From contig NZ_ASWB01000005.1 of assembly GCF_000407445.1 (NCBI RefSeq), forward strand, positions 220,930-284,929: DNA of 64,000 nucleotides, given 5' to 3'. Below the pieces are notes generated by a model that worked only from the letters and a program-made list of their open reading frames with translations, had not been told where the DNA came from and did not search any database. Shown one piece after another: positions 17,386 to 25,471 of the stretch (positions are counted from its first letter, which is position 1; every line of letters starts with the position of its first letter). The translations under genes were made by a program, and so were the position numbers. This DNA comes from Enterococcus moraviensis ATCC BAA-383. GTDB taxonomy: Bacteria; Bacillota; Bacilli; Lactobacillales; Enterococcaceae.

Positions 17386-19264
17386 TGAACAAAAAGGGAT
17401 CCGTAAAAGTCAAGATCCGTTGAAAACATTGAAACGACTATTTTCATATATGGTAAAACAATATAAGTTTCGTCTCGTATTAGTAATGATTCTCATCTTG
17501 CTAAGTACCTTTGCCAATGTTCGAGGCTCGTTATTTTTACAAGTAGTGATCGATGATTATATTACACCGCTAATGGGACAGAGTAATCCTAATTTTTCAG
17601 GATTGTTAAAGGCTATTACAACCATGGCGCTGATTTATGGTGTTGGGATCATTTCAAATTTAGGCTTTAATCTAATCATGGTTCGTATTAGTGAAGGGAC
17701 CCAAAAAACGATTCGAGATGAAATGTTTACCCATCTTGAAACATTGCCGATTCGCTATTTTGATTCGAATTCCGATGGAGATATCATGAGTCATTTTACA
17801 AACGATACAGATACTTTGCGGCAGATGATTTCTCAAAGTATTCCGAATCTGATTGCAGCTGTCGTCAGTTTCGTTAGTGTATTTATCGCAATGTTTACCA
17901 TAAGCGTACCACTGACTTTAGTGGTGATCGCCTCAGTTTCCATAATGATTGTGACGATTCGGATGATTGCAGGGCGAAGTAGTCGTTATTTTGGGAAACA
18001 ACAGCGAGATTTAGGAAGTGTAAACGGATATATCGAAGAAATCATGCATGGCCAAAAAGTGGTGAAAATATTTAACCATGAGCCACAAACAATCAAACAA
18101 TTTAAAGAAATCAACGAAGAACTGCGTCAAAGTGCGACTCAAGCAAATAAATATGCGAATAGTTTAATGCCGATCATGATGAATTTACTAAATATTCAAT
18201 ATGTCCTTTTAGCTGTTGTCGGCGGGATTTTTTCAGTATATGGTGTTTCAGGTCTTACGATTGGGATGATTGCTTCTTTTCTTCAACTAAGTCGTTCATT
18301 GAATATGCCAATTAGCCAAGTATCTCAACAAATTAATTTTGTGATCATGGCTTTAGCTGGTGCTGATCGTATCTTCACATTGATCGACGAAAAATCGGAA
18401 GTAGATGATGGGTACGTGACATTAGTTAACGTGAATCGTCAGTCAGGTGATTTTATTGAAAGTGAAGCTAGGACAGGAATTTGGGCATGGAAACATCCCC
18501 ATGCGGATGGAACAGTTACGTATACTGAATTAACTGGAGACGTTCGTTTTGAAGATGTATCTTTTGGCTATACAGACCAGCATCGAGTATTAAAAGATAT
18601 CAATCTTTATGCGGAACCAGGTCAAAAAGTAGCGTTTGTTGGTGCAACAGGTGCGGGTAAAACAACAATCACAAATTTGATCAATCGCTTTTATGATATT
18701 CAAGAAGGTAAAATTCGTTATGATGGAATCAATGTGAAAAAAATCAAAAAAAGTTCTTTACGAAAATCATTAGGGATCGTTTTACAAGATACTCATTTAT
18801 TTACTGGCACAATTCGTGAGAATATTCGTTATGGGAAATTGAATGCGTCTGATGAAGATGTCCTTAAAGCAGCACGGTTAGCTAACGCAGAGGACTTTAT
18901 CAATAATTTACCTGATAAATATGATACAGTGATCACAGGTGATGGTGAAGGCTTATCACAAGGGCAACGGCAATTGCTATCGATTGCGCGAGCTGCGATT
19001 GCAGATCCCCCTGTAATGATCTTAGATGAAGCAACTTCTAGTATCGATACTAGAACAGAGAAACATGTACAAGCTGGTATGGATCGCCTAATGAAAGGCA
19101 GAACAGTATTTGTTATTGCCCATCGATTATCGACGATTCAAAATTCAGATGCGATCATGGTCATGGACCATGGACGTATTATTGAACGAGGCAGCCACGA
19201 AGATTTACTTGAAGAAAAGGGAATCTATCATCAGTTATACACAGGAAAAGTAGAACTTTCTTAA
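17378..19264 (+). CDS. MarR-linked ABC exporter subunit, catalytically competent half
   Basis: This 628-residue half-transporter has a longer linker before the ATPase domain, with an insert around residues 350-390. Walker A is GATGAGKTT, Walker B is MILDEATSSID with the catalytic glutamate, the H-loop is VIAHRLS, and the signature is LSQGQ instead of LSGGQ. This complements the degenerate partner encoded upstream. I chose the ATG at 17378, inside the end of the upstream gene, because an AAAGGA site lies about 13 bp upstream. An in-frame ATG at 17345 has no ribosome site. A terminator follows. Confidence 0.9.
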   Translation: MRDEQKGIRKSQDPLKTLKRLFSYMVKQYKFRLVLVMILILLSTFANVRGSLFLQVVIDDYITPLMGQSNPNFSGLLKAITTMALIYGVGIISNLGFNLIMVRISEGTQKTIRDEMFTHLETLPIRYFDSNSDGDIMSHFTNDTDTLRQMISQSIPNLIAAVVSFVSVFIAMFTISVPLTLVVIASVSIMIVTIRMIAGRSSRYFGKQQRDLGSVNGYIEEIMHGQKVVKIFNHEPQTIKQFKEINEELRQSATQANKYANSLMPIMMNLLNIQYVLLAVVGGIFSVYGVSGLTIGMIASFLQLSRSLNMPISQVSQQINFVIMALAGADRIFTLIDEKSEVDDGYVTLVNVNRQSGDFIESEARTGIWAWKHPHADGTVTYTELTGDVRFEDVSFGYTDQHRVLKDINLYAEPGQKVAFVGATGAGKTTITNLINRFYDIQEGKIRYDGINVKKIKKSSLRKSLGIVLQDTHLFTGTIRENIRYGKLNASDEDVLKAARLANAEDFINNLPDKYDTVITGDGEGLSQGQRQLLSIARAAIADPPVMILDEATSSIDTRTEKHVQAGMDRLMKGRTVFVIAHRLSTIQNSDAIMVMDHGRIIERGSHEDLLEEKGIYHQLYTGKVELS

Positions 19265-19271
19265 AGGAAAT

Positions 19272-19306
19272 AAAAAACACCCACCAATTGATGGCGGGTG
19301 TTTTTT
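19272..19306. terminator. Bidirectional terminator between the ABC operon and tRNA-Arg
   Basis: AAAAAACACCC-A-CCA pairs with TGG-C-GGGTGTTTTTT. The flanking A run and T run let it end both the plus-strand exporter operon and the minus-strand tRNA transcript. Confidence 0.88.
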
Positions 19307-19326
19307 GATAGGAACGTTTAAACTGA

Positions 19327-19400
19327 TACGCCAAGAGAGATTCGAACTCCCGACCGCTCGCTTAGAAGGCGAGTGCTCTATCCAGCTGAGCTATTGGCGC
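19327..19400 (-). tRNA. tRNA-Arg (anticodon TCT)
   Basis: On the minus strand a full cloverleaf can be folded. The acceptor stem is GCGCCAA/TTGGCGT (first pair G-T), and the D arm contains AGCTCAGCTGGATAGAGC. The anticodon stem is CTCGC/GCGAG with loop CTTCTAA, and the T arm contains GTTCGAATC. The anticodon TCT reads AGA/AGG arginine codons. No CCA is encoded after the discriminator A. It stands alone, with the hairpin at 19272-19306 downstream. Confidence 0.95.
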
Positions 19401-19521
19401 AAAATGTTAACGCAACAGAATTTATTATAAGGAAGATACATAACAAAGTCAATCATAAATTAGAAATAACAACAAAGTTTTTTTGAAAAGTAGTTTATAG
19501 GGGTAAATGACTAAGTTTTTA

Positions 19522-19550
19522 TTGACTCTCGTTCTTTATTTTGATATAGT
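19522..19550 (+). promoter_or_regulatory. Promoter of the rplU-prp-rpmA operon
   Basis: TTGACT (19522-19527) and TATAGT (19545-19550) have a 17-bp spacer and an extended TGA before the -10. This is a strong housekeeping promoter placed 120 bp before rplU. Confidence 0.8.
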
Positions 19551-19556
19551 GTTAAT

Positions 19557-19650
19557 GTTGTAATTGTGGACTCCACAGCTACAACCGCACAGAACAAGTT
19601 TTTAAGCATGACACTAGTCATCACTTGGGATGGCGAGTCTAAGTCTAGAA
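19557..19650 (+). ncRNA. Ribosomal protein L21 leader
   Basis: The roughly 95-nt untranslated leader between the promoter and the rplU ribosome site can pair with itself (TTGTGGACTCCACAG hairpin and others). It occupies the position of the Firmicute L21 leader, a conserved autoregulatory mRNA structure. The call rests on position and foldability; a covariance-model search was not possible. Confidence 0.55.
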
Positions 19651-19669
19651 GAAGGAGGTGCTGTATAGC

Positions 19670-19978
19670 ATGTACGCAATTATCAAAACTGGTGGTAAAC
19701 AAGTAAAAGTTGAGGTAGGTCAAGCGATTTACGTTGAAAAATTAGACGTAGAAGCTGGCGAAAAAGTTGTTTTTGACGAAGTTATCTTAGTGGGTGGCGA
19801 ATCTACGAAAGTAGGAGCTCCAACTGTAGCAGGTGCAACTGTCGAAGGAACTGTAGAAAAACACGGCAAACAAAAGAAAGTCGTGACTTTCAAATACAAA
19901 CCTAAAAAACACACTCACCGCAAACAAGGTCACCGTCAACCATATACAAAAGTTGTAATCAACGCAATCAACGCATAA
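19670..19978 (+). CDS. rplU: 50S ribosomal protein L21
   Basis: This 102-residue protein has the L21 N-terminus ([18 protein letters not shown]) and the C-terminal [19 protein letters not shown] block that contacts 23S rRNA. Length is exactly normal. The start at 19670 follows a perfect GAAGGAGGTG site by 9 bp. The in-frame TTG or ATG codons upstream lack one. It leads the rplU-prp-rpmA operon. Confidence 0.98.
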   Translation: MYAIIKTGGKQVKVEVGQAIYVEKLDVEAGEKVVFDEVILVGGESTKVGAPTVAGATVEGTVEKHGKQKKVVTFKYKPKKHTHRKQGHRQPYTKVVINAINA

Positions 19979-20012
19979 TTCTTTTAAGTTGCATAGGAAA
20001 GAAGGCCTATCA

Positions 20013-20357
20013 ATGATTAAAAGTTCTTTTAAACGAAATGGCGCAGGTCAAATCGTTTCTTTTGAAGTCTCGGGGCATGCAGAAGCTGGTCCATACGGCA
20101 GTGATATCGTGTGTGCAGCTGTGTCTGCTTTAACGATCAGCACCGTCAATGGTATTGATGCTTTAGCTGGATTTGAACCGATTGTCGAAACCAACGAAGA
20201 TGAAGGTGGTTACCTTTATGTTGAGATGATTTCAAATGCCAATCAGGAACAAACGAACATTGCCCAAATTCTCTTGGAAAATCTTTTATTAGGTTTACAA
20301 GCGATCGAGCAAGAAAGTCTTGAATTTATTCAAGTCAAAACCATAAATGAAAAATAG
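20013..20357 (+). CDS. prp: Ribosomal-processing cysteine protease Prp
   Basis: This 114-residue protease has the catalytic pair in GHAEAGPYGSDIVCAAVSAL, where the histidine and the cysteine are conserved. Prp cleaves the N-terminal extension of L27 in Firmicutes. The substrate is encoded immediately downstream and carries the expected MNLQLF extension, so enzyme and substrate are cotranscribed. The start is placed at 20013, 7 bp after GAAAGAAGG. Confidence 0.93.
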   Translation: MIKSSFKRNGAGQIVSFEVSGHAEAGPYGSDIVCAAVSALTISTVNGIDALAGFEPIVETNEDEGGYLYVEMISNANQEQTNIAQILLENLLLGLQAIEQESLEFIQVKTINEK

Positions 20358-20369
20358 GAGGTGCAGACT

Positions 20370-20657
20370 ATGTTATTAACTATGAATTTACAATTATTCG
20401 CCCACAAAAAAGGTGGAGGTTCTACTTCCAACGGACGTGATTCAGAATCTAAACGTCTAGGCGCTAAAAGTGCTGATGGACAAACTGTTACTGGTGGATC
20501 AATTTTATACCGTCAACGCGGAACTAAAATTTACCCAGGAGCAAACGTAGGTATCGGCGGAGACGACACTTTATTTGCTAAAGTTGACGGTGTAGTACGT
20601 TTCGAACGTAAAGGCCGCGACAAAAAACAAGTGTCTGTTTATCCAGTAGCTCAATAA
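20370..20657 (+). CDS. rpmA: 50S ribosomal protein L27 with cleavable N-terminal extension
   Basis: This 95-residue protein has the L27 core ([15 protein letters not shown] onward) preceded by the short extension [10 protein letters not shown]. Cleavage by Prp after the phenylalanine exposes the mature AHKKGGG terminus that reaches the peptidyl-transferase centre. The ATG at 20370 is 6 bp after GGAGGTG; a second ATG (20382) is possible. The operon ends at a strong terminator. Confidence 0.97.
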   Translation: MLLTMNLQLFAHKKGGGSTSNGRDSESKRLGAKSADGQTVTGGSILYRQRGTKIYPGANVGIGGDDTLFAKVDGVVRFERKGRDKKQVSVYPVAQ

Positions 20658-20666
20658 TAATTGAAA

Positions 20667-20709
20667 TAAAGGCTCTATCCCTTACTAATAAAGGGATAGA
20701 GCCTTTTTA
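20667..20709 (+). terminator. Rho-independent terminator after rpmA
   Basis: A 16-bp stem (AAAGGCTCTATCCCTT with AAGGGATAGAGCCTTT) is followed by a T run. Confidence 0.93.
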
Positions 20710-20741
20710 TTACATAAAAAAATGCTTGAAATAAAATCTAA

Positions 20742-20996
20742 TCAAAAAGATATAACAGAACCATTGAACATTGAAATAAAGACATAAACCATCAGAATCA
20801 CAATTAAAATCAGCGATAGTACAAGCGGAAAAACAGTTGCTCCCTTTTTCTTTTCCCAACTATAAGTCGCTTTTTTAGACTTACCACCAAAAATTGAAAA
20901 TAATACTAAAATTAAAATAGCAATCAATACTATTTCCATAATAAGTCCTTGTTGTAAACGCATATCATTTACAAAGGTAAAACCTATATACATCAT
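20742..20996 (-). CDS. Small two-span membrane protein, unknown function
   Basis: This protein has up to 84 residues, with two hydrophobic helices separated by a basic stretch (GGKSKKATYSWEKKKGA). I do not recognise a family. Two starts are plausible. The ATG at 20996 has GGAG 7 bp upstream and an extended -10 (TGATAAAAT) close by. The ATG at 20939 has AAGGA 6 bp upstream and would give 65 residues beginning MEIVLIAIL. The coding potential is supported by hydrophobic periodicity and a ribosome site. It stands alone between terminators. Confidence 0.6.
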   Translation of the reverse strand: MMYIGFTFVNDMRLQQGLIMEIVLIAILILVLFSIFGGKSKKATYSWEKKKGATVFPLVLSLILIVILMVYVFISMFNGSVISF

Positions 20997-21217
20997 TTCT
21001 ATTCTCCAATCATTTTAACTTTATTTTATCATAAAATAGCTGAAATAAACCAAGTCTATTGGTCTTTAGTAGATTGGAAGATTTCATTCGTTCTCTATTT
21101 TCTTTTCTTCAAAAATTATTTTTGGATTTTTCTCTAAAATTAAAAAATTTTAACTTACGAGAATTTTTTTTATGTGATAGCATAAACTCTGCTACAAAAA
21201 TTAAAGGAGAGTGTTTT

Positions 21218-21685
21218 ATGCCACAAAATAAAAAAGAAGGCTTATTTTTCACAACAATTGTTTGTTTCTCAATGGTGATTTCAATGAGTGCGTATAATCT
21301 TTTGTTACATGGTCAATTTTCATTAGGTAACTTATTTGGAGGGTTAGTGCCAGGTTTTATCGTTGCTTTTTTCTTTGATGTTTTGGTTGTTTCGATACCA
21401 GCTAAGAAAATTGCTTTTGCATTGCCAGTTAATAAAGAGAAAAAGCTTCATATGATTATTGCGGTTTCGAGCTGTATGGTTTTAGGAATGGTCTTTTTTA
21501 TGTCAATGTATGGTGTTTTTATGCAATTTGGGTTCACAGAGAACTTTATGAGCTATTATATTGGTGCATTTTCTAAAAATTTGATTATGGCGTTGCCGTT
21601 ACAATTACTGGTCGTTGGCCCAATTTGCAGAATGATTTTAAGCATGAGTCGCCAAACTAGTTGGTTAAAAGAAACGAATAGTTAA
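21218..21685 (+). CDS. DUF2798-type four-helix membrane protein
   Basis: This 155-residue protein has about four membrane helices arranged as two similar halves. Each half has a methionine-rich motif (CFSMVISMSAYN and CMVLGMVFFMSMYGVFM). This matches the DUF2798 family, whose function is unknown. The true start is the ATG at 21218, 6 bp after AAAGGAGAG. Longer in-frame openings upstream have no ribosome site. It is monocistronic, with a terminator directly after. Confidence 0.75.
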   Translation: MPQNKKEGLFFTTIVCFSMVISMSAYNLLLHGQFSLGNLFGGLVPGFIVAFFFDVLVVSIPAKKIAFALPVNKEKKLHMIIAVSSCMVLGMVFFMSMYGVFMQFGFTENFMSYYIGAFSKNLIMALPLQLLVVGPICRMILSMSRQTSWLKETNS

Positions 21686-21691
21686 ATAATG

Positions 21692-21738
21692 AAAAAGAAT
21701 AGTATGAACCAACTCATTGGTTTGTATTATTCTTTTTT
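21692..21738 (+). terminator. Rho-independent terminator
   Basis: AAAAAGAATA-gtatg-AACCAA pairs with TTGGTT-tgta-TTATTCTTTTT around a CTCA loop, followed by T residues. Confidence 0.8.
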
Positions 21739-21841
21739 TACTATTTAAGAGAAAATCAGTCCAAAAGAGGGTCTAGCTTTTCAAATGTAGTGTAAAGTTG
21801 TTATAATTAGTAGAATTTTAATTAACAGGAGGCCTTCAATA

Positions 21842-22246
21842 ATGGAAATACATGAGCGAATTGTCAGGTTATTAAATTCTAGTACAGTATTTTTGATTTC
21901 AACAATTGATAAACGTGATTTTCCAACGGTTATTACTGTTTCTGAACCGCTGTGGAGAGAAGGGTTATTAAAATTACAATTTTATTTGGATGGTAATGGC
22001 GAGACAGTTAAAAATATTAAAGCTAATCCAAATGGCTCTGTTTGTTGTTATGAAGAAATTGAACATGAAAGTTTGCTTTTAAAAGGAAAATTTACGATTG
22101 AGGAAATTGAATCACGAGAAGCGATCGAACCTAAATTATCAATGTACCAAAAAGAATTAAATCACTCTGCACCAGTTTTAGTTAATTTTGAAACTTGGAC
22201 TGCAAGGATACATATGGATAAAAAAACAAAAGATATTATTGTGTAG
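21842..22246 (+). CDS. Pyridoxamine 5'-phosphate oxidase-like (split beta-barrel) protein
   Basis: This 134-residue protein has the small FMN-binding split-barrel pattern: an N-terminal helix, STIDKRDFPTVITVSEPLW, then FYLDGNGETVKNIKANPNGSVCCY. Many members reduce or bind FMN, F420 or heme-related ligands, and some are antibiotic- or stress-linked. The specific activity cannot be inferred. AGGAGG lies 9 bp before the ATG, and a TATAAT -10 occurs about 40 bp upstream. It is monocistronic. Confidence 0.75.
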   Translation: MEIHERIVRLLNSSTVFLISTIDKRDFPTVITVSEPLWREGLLKLQFYLDGNGETVKNIKANPNGSVCCYEEIEHESLLLKGKFTIEEIESREAIEPKLSMYQKELNHSAPVLVNFETWTARIHMDKKTKDIIV

Positions 22247-22265
22247 TACTGAAAAATAAGAGTTA

Positions 22266-22307
22266 AAAAGGAGTGGAGAGGATATGTGATCTCTAGTCCT
22301 TTTATTT
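22266..22307 (+). terminator. Rho-independent terminator
   Basis: AAAAGGA-gtg-GAGA pairs with TCTC-tag-TCCTTTT across a short loop, followed by T residues. Confidence 0.75.
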
Positions 22308-22463
22308 TTGCTAGTAAAAACAGTATTTTTAATCAAATTTAAGTCACTTTCGATTTTTCTTAATATATCTTCATTGTTTATTCGAATTTTTTTATGGTTG
22401 CGTTAAGTTTTTTGAGGTATAGTTCAATCATTAACAATTAGTAAAAAGAAAGGGGGAATGGTG

Positions 22464-22610
22464 ATGTACGCTGTAAAAGTATTGCATGGCTACATTGGTG
22501 AGGACGGACAACGTACAAGGGATAAAAATCGTGTTCGAATCTTTCTTAATAGAAACTATGCAAAGCAATTCGCTGATAGGATCGGTGGACGAGTAAAGGA
22601 ACTTAGATAA
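22464..22610 (+). CDS. 48-residue basic small protein, unknown
   Basis: An ATG preceded by AGGGGGAATGGTG opens a 48-codon frame (begins MYAVKVLHGYIGEDGQ, ends GGRVKELR) that closes just before a strong terminator. The peptide is soluble and rich in arginine and lysine, with an aromatic YAKQFADRIGG stretch. I recognise no family. A good ribosome site, a TATAGT -10 candidate near 22420 and a terminator 17 bp after the stop make it a likely real gene that annotation pipelines would miss. Confidence 0.6.
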   Translation: MYAVKVLHGYIGEDGQRTRDKNRVRIFLNRNYAKQFADRIGGRVKELR

Positions 22611-22626
22611 AGTAACAACTTACAGG

Positions 22627-22668
22627 AAACGAGTAGCCCAAAATATGTTTATTTTGGGCTACTCGTTT
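22627..22668. terminator. Strong bidirectional terminator
   Basis: AAACGAGTAGCCCAAAATA pairs with TATTTTGGGCTACTCGTTT, a 19-bp stem with a 4-nt loop, between the 48-residue ORF and the convergent metallophosphoesterase gene. Confidence 0.93.
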
Positions 22669-22679
22669 GTATTAGGGCA

Positions 22680-23489
22680 TTATACATAGAGATCAAAAAC
22701 AGCGATTTCTGGAGGTACTCCAAAACGTACAGGAATTTTTGTAGTTCCTAAACCTGTATTGACATATAACCTCGTATCATTTGCCAAGTCGTAAAAACCT
22801 TCAACATATTTTTCAGCCATGACATTTTTGATTGTAGTGAAGGGAAGTCTAACTTGACCACCATGACTGTGGCCAGATAAAATCAACTGGATATTATGAT
22901 CAAGTAACTCATCGGCTTTATCAGGTTCATGACTCAATAAAATAGTATAGTCACTTTGACGGGCTGCTAGGGCATCTGCAATCAGTGGGTTTCCAAGCAT
23001 GGAATCATCTAATCCACTGATATAAATCGATTTTTCATTTGAAACGGGAACATTAACGCCTGCATTTTCTAGTAATTGAAAGTCTGCTGCTGCCAAAATT
23101 TCTGGATAAACACGAGCAGCTCCGCCACCGTAATCATGATTGCCCCAAACCGCATATTTTCCTAAGGGGGCGTTCAAGCGGCTTAATGCGGCAATGACTT
23201 CTTCAGATGGACCATATGTTGCGTAGTTATCAAATAAATCACCAGTAAATAAAATAATATCAGGATTTTCATTGTTAACCTTTGTTACGATTTTTTCTAA
23301 TTGTGAAGCGGGATAATTTTTTTGGATATGGATGTCAGAAAGTTGAACAACTTTAACTGGTTTTTGACCATTGTTTTGTCCCATTATGTAGTGATGTGTG
23401 ACAATTCTCTTTGGTTCTATAAAAAAGGCATACAGAACGATGCCGACAATAGTTAATAACACTAAATAAAAGAAATATCTCTTTTTCAT
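22680..23489 (-). CDS. Membrane-anchored metallophosphoesterase (YkuE-like)
   Basis: This 269-residue protein has an N-terminal membrane anchor (FFYLVLLTIVGIVLYAFFI) and a calcineurin-like phosphoesterase domain. The metal-binding motifs occur in order: SDIHI, GDLFDN, GNHDYGG and GHSHGGQ. YkuE and LpxH-like relatives act on phosphorylated lipids or nucleotides at the membrane; the substrate here is unknown. The ATG at 23489 has GAGG 6 bp upstream. A TTG two codons earlier is less likely. Confidence 0.88.
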   Translation of the reverse strand: MKKRYFFYLVLLTIVGIVLYAFFIEPKRIVTHHYIMGQNNGQKPVKVVQLSDIHIQKNYPASQLEKIVTKVNNENPDIILFTGDLFDNYATYGPSEEVIAALSRLNAPLGKYAVWGNHDYGGGAARVYPEILAAADFQLLENAGVNVPVSNEKSIYISGLDDSMLGNPLIADALAARQSDYTILLSHEPDKADELLDHNIQLILSGHSHGGQVRLPFTTIKNVMAEKYVEGFYDLANDTRLYVNTGLGTTKIPVRFGVPPEIAVFDLYV

Positions 23490-23662
23490 TCGCAACCTCG
23501 CTTTCTTTATTTATTATAATGGAAAAAAATTAAAAAAAGGTAAAACGTCATTTAGTACGTAAAAACTTTAGAATAAATTACAGGTTATAGGTATTCAGTT
23601 TTTTTCAAAATCATTATTTGCTATAATAGAGAAGAACTTATTTTGGAAAGAAGGATGAAAAA

Positions 23663-24727
23663 ATGATGGTAAGAGTAAATAAATTGAGAGAATTAATGAA
23701 AAAAAATGATCTTTCTGGTTTTTTGGTTACAAGCCCGTACAATTTACGCTACTTAACAAATTTTACTGGGACAACAGGTTTAGCAGTAATCACATTGGAC
23801 AAAGCCTTTTTTGTAACTGATTTTCGTTATACAGAACAAGCAGCTGCACAAGCGCAAGGATTCGAAATCGTGCAAAATACGGGTCCGATTTATGATGAAG
23901 TTGTTGCGATTTCGGAAAAAGAACAACTAGCTAATTTAGCGTTTGAAGAAACATTTGTTAGTTTTGCAGAATACAGTTTATTAGAAGAAATCATTCCTTG
24001 CGACTTGATTCCAGTAGCTGGTTTGATCGAAGAGTTACGCGAAGTTAAAGATGAAGAAGAGATTGCGATTATCGAAAAGGCATGTAGTATTGCAGATCTT
24101 GGCTTTAAACATATTTTGACAGTGATCAAACCAGGTATGTCAGAGATTGAAATTGCCAACCAATTAGATTTTTATATGCGTTCTCTAGGCGCTTCGGGTG
24201 TCTCTTTTGAAACGATCGTTGCTAGTGGTGTGCGTTCAGCAATGCCTCATGGTGTAGCAAGTGAAAAAATTATCGAAAAAGGTGATTTGATTACGTTGGA
24301 TTTCGGTTGTTATTATCAAGGTTACGTTTCGGATATGACTAGAACGTTTGCCATAGGTGAGCCAGATAGTAAATTAAAAGATATTTATCAAATCGTTTTA
24401 GAGGCGCAATTAAAAGTATTGGATGAAGCAAAGCCAGGGTTAACTGGGATTCAACTTGATGCAATTGCTCGTGATCATATTGCCTCTTATGGATACGGTG
24501 ATGCATTCGGGCATAGTACTGGTCACGGAATTGGTTTGGAAATTCATGAAGGACCGAATGTTTCATTTAGAGCAGATCAACAATTTGTCCCTGGAAATGT
24601 GATTACGGATGAACCTGGAATTTATCTGCCGGGTCTTGGTGGCGTTAGAATTGAAGATGATCTAGTGATTACGAAAGAAGGAAACCGAGTGTTGACCCAC
24701 TCACCGAAAGAATTAATAATAATATAA
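23663..24727 (+). CDS. M24 family Xaa-Pro peptidase
   Basis: This 354-residue peptidase has a creatinase-like N-terminal domain (residues 1-125) and a pita-bread M24 domain. The five metal ligands are visible in LDFGCYYQGYVSDMTRT, GHSTGHGIGLEIHEGP, DEPGIYLPGLGG and RIEDDLVIT. The enzyme removes residues next to proline from small peptides, either as a dipeptidase (PepQ) or as an aminopeptidase P. Sequence alone does not decide. In many Firmicutes this gene precedes efp; here it is followed by a 318-bp noncoding gap instead. Confidence 0.9.
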   Translation: MMVRVNKLRELMKKNDLSGFLVTSPYNLRYLTNFTGTTGLAVITLDKAFFVTDFRYTEQAAAQAQGFEIVQNTGPIYDEVVAISEKEQLANLAFEETFVSFAEYSLLEEIIPCDLIPVAGLIEELREVKDEEEIAIIEKACSIADLGFKHILTVIKPGMSEIEIANQLDFYMRSLGASGVSFETIVASGVRSAMPHGVASEKIIEKGDLITLDFGCYYQGYVSDMTRTFAIGEPDSKLKDIYQIVLEAQLKVLDEAKPGLTGIQLDAIARDHIASYGYGDAFGHSTGHGIGLEIHEGPNVSFRADQQFVPGNVITDEPGIYLPGLGGVRIEDDLVITKEGNRVLTHSPKELIII

Positions 24728-25045
24728 AAATAGTGAACGAAAAAACGGTACAAGCTACAAATGAATCTACTCTGTAAAGATAAACCGTTTTCCAGCTATT
24801 TTCTCATAGTTTTTTTTGTAGCGAAACAAGTAGATTAATGATAAACTAGGGAAGAATGGAAACGTAGATAGGTAAATGGATTATGACGGAAAGTGTCACG
24901 TTAGACAATTCCTAGTTTTCTGTCGGAGCTGAACGAGCACGCTCTACTTTTGCTTTGAAACACAGTGAATAAAATGAATGGATGTTAAAAAGTACAAAGT
25001 GCAGCGAAGCGGAACATGGTTACCTATATTATAAGGAGGATTAAA
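24728..25045 (+). other. 318-bp gap with hairpin elements, no gene seen
   Basis: This stretch has no plausible ORF. It holds a weak long-loop inverted repeat (AAAACGGT / ACCGTTTT), a distal repeat AATCTACT / AGTAGATT, and one copy of a dispersed element (GTCGGAGCTGAACGAGC at 24922-24938, with a GAGC/GCTC hairpin). That element recurs at 63.9 kb. In B. subtilis, efp follows the neighbouring peptidase gene, but no trace of it is visible here. Confidence 0.6.
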
Positions 25046-25471
25046 ATGACTGAAGAAAAAAATCTAGTGATCAATACAAAAGATTCTTTAGGCGAAATCG
25101 TTATCGCACCAGAAGTAATTGAAGTCATTATTGGTATCGCAGCATCTAAAGCAGATGGTGTATACGGTATGCGTGGGACGTTTGCTAACAATGTAACTGA
25201 GTTTCTTGGCCGTGCGGCTCACGGTAAAGGTGTTTATTTAAGAACAGAAGAAGAAGGCTTAAAAGTAGATATTTACTGTTACTTAAATTACGGTATTTCA
25301 GTACCGAAAGTAGCATTAGAAATGCAAGATCGTGTGAAACAACAAGTGTTGTTCATGACAGATATCGATTTAGTTGAAGTGAATATTCATGTTGTAGCAG
25401 TAGTTCCTGAAAAACTACCTGAACCTGATTTTGATGAATTATTCCCGGAAGATGAGGGCGAAAATGAGTAA
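25046..25471 (+). CDS. Asp23/Gls24 family protein (YqhY-like)
   Basis: This 141-residue protein has the Asp23 fold pattern (GEIVIAPEVIEVIIGIAASK near the start and DIDLVEVNIHVVAVVPE near the end) and an acidic C-terminal tail. Asp23-family proteins are cytoplasmic; YqhY is linked to acetyl-CoA carboxylase control in B. subtilis, and the role in enterococci is not settled. The ATG at 25046 is 7 bp after AAGGAGG. The 3' end overlaps nusB by 8 bp, the same linkage as yqhY-nusB in other Firmicutes. Confidence 0.88.
   Translation: MTEEKNLVINTKDSLGEIVIAPEVIEVIIGIAASKADGVYGMRGTFANNVTEFLGRAAHGKGVYLRTEEEGLKVDIYCYLNYGISVPKVALEMQDRVKQQVLFMTDIDLVEVNIHVVAVVPEKLPEPDFDELFPEDEGENE

Noticed and set aside
19400..19510. 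Second tRNA beside tRNA-Arg
   Set aside because: The flanking AT-rich sequence gives no further cloverleaf.
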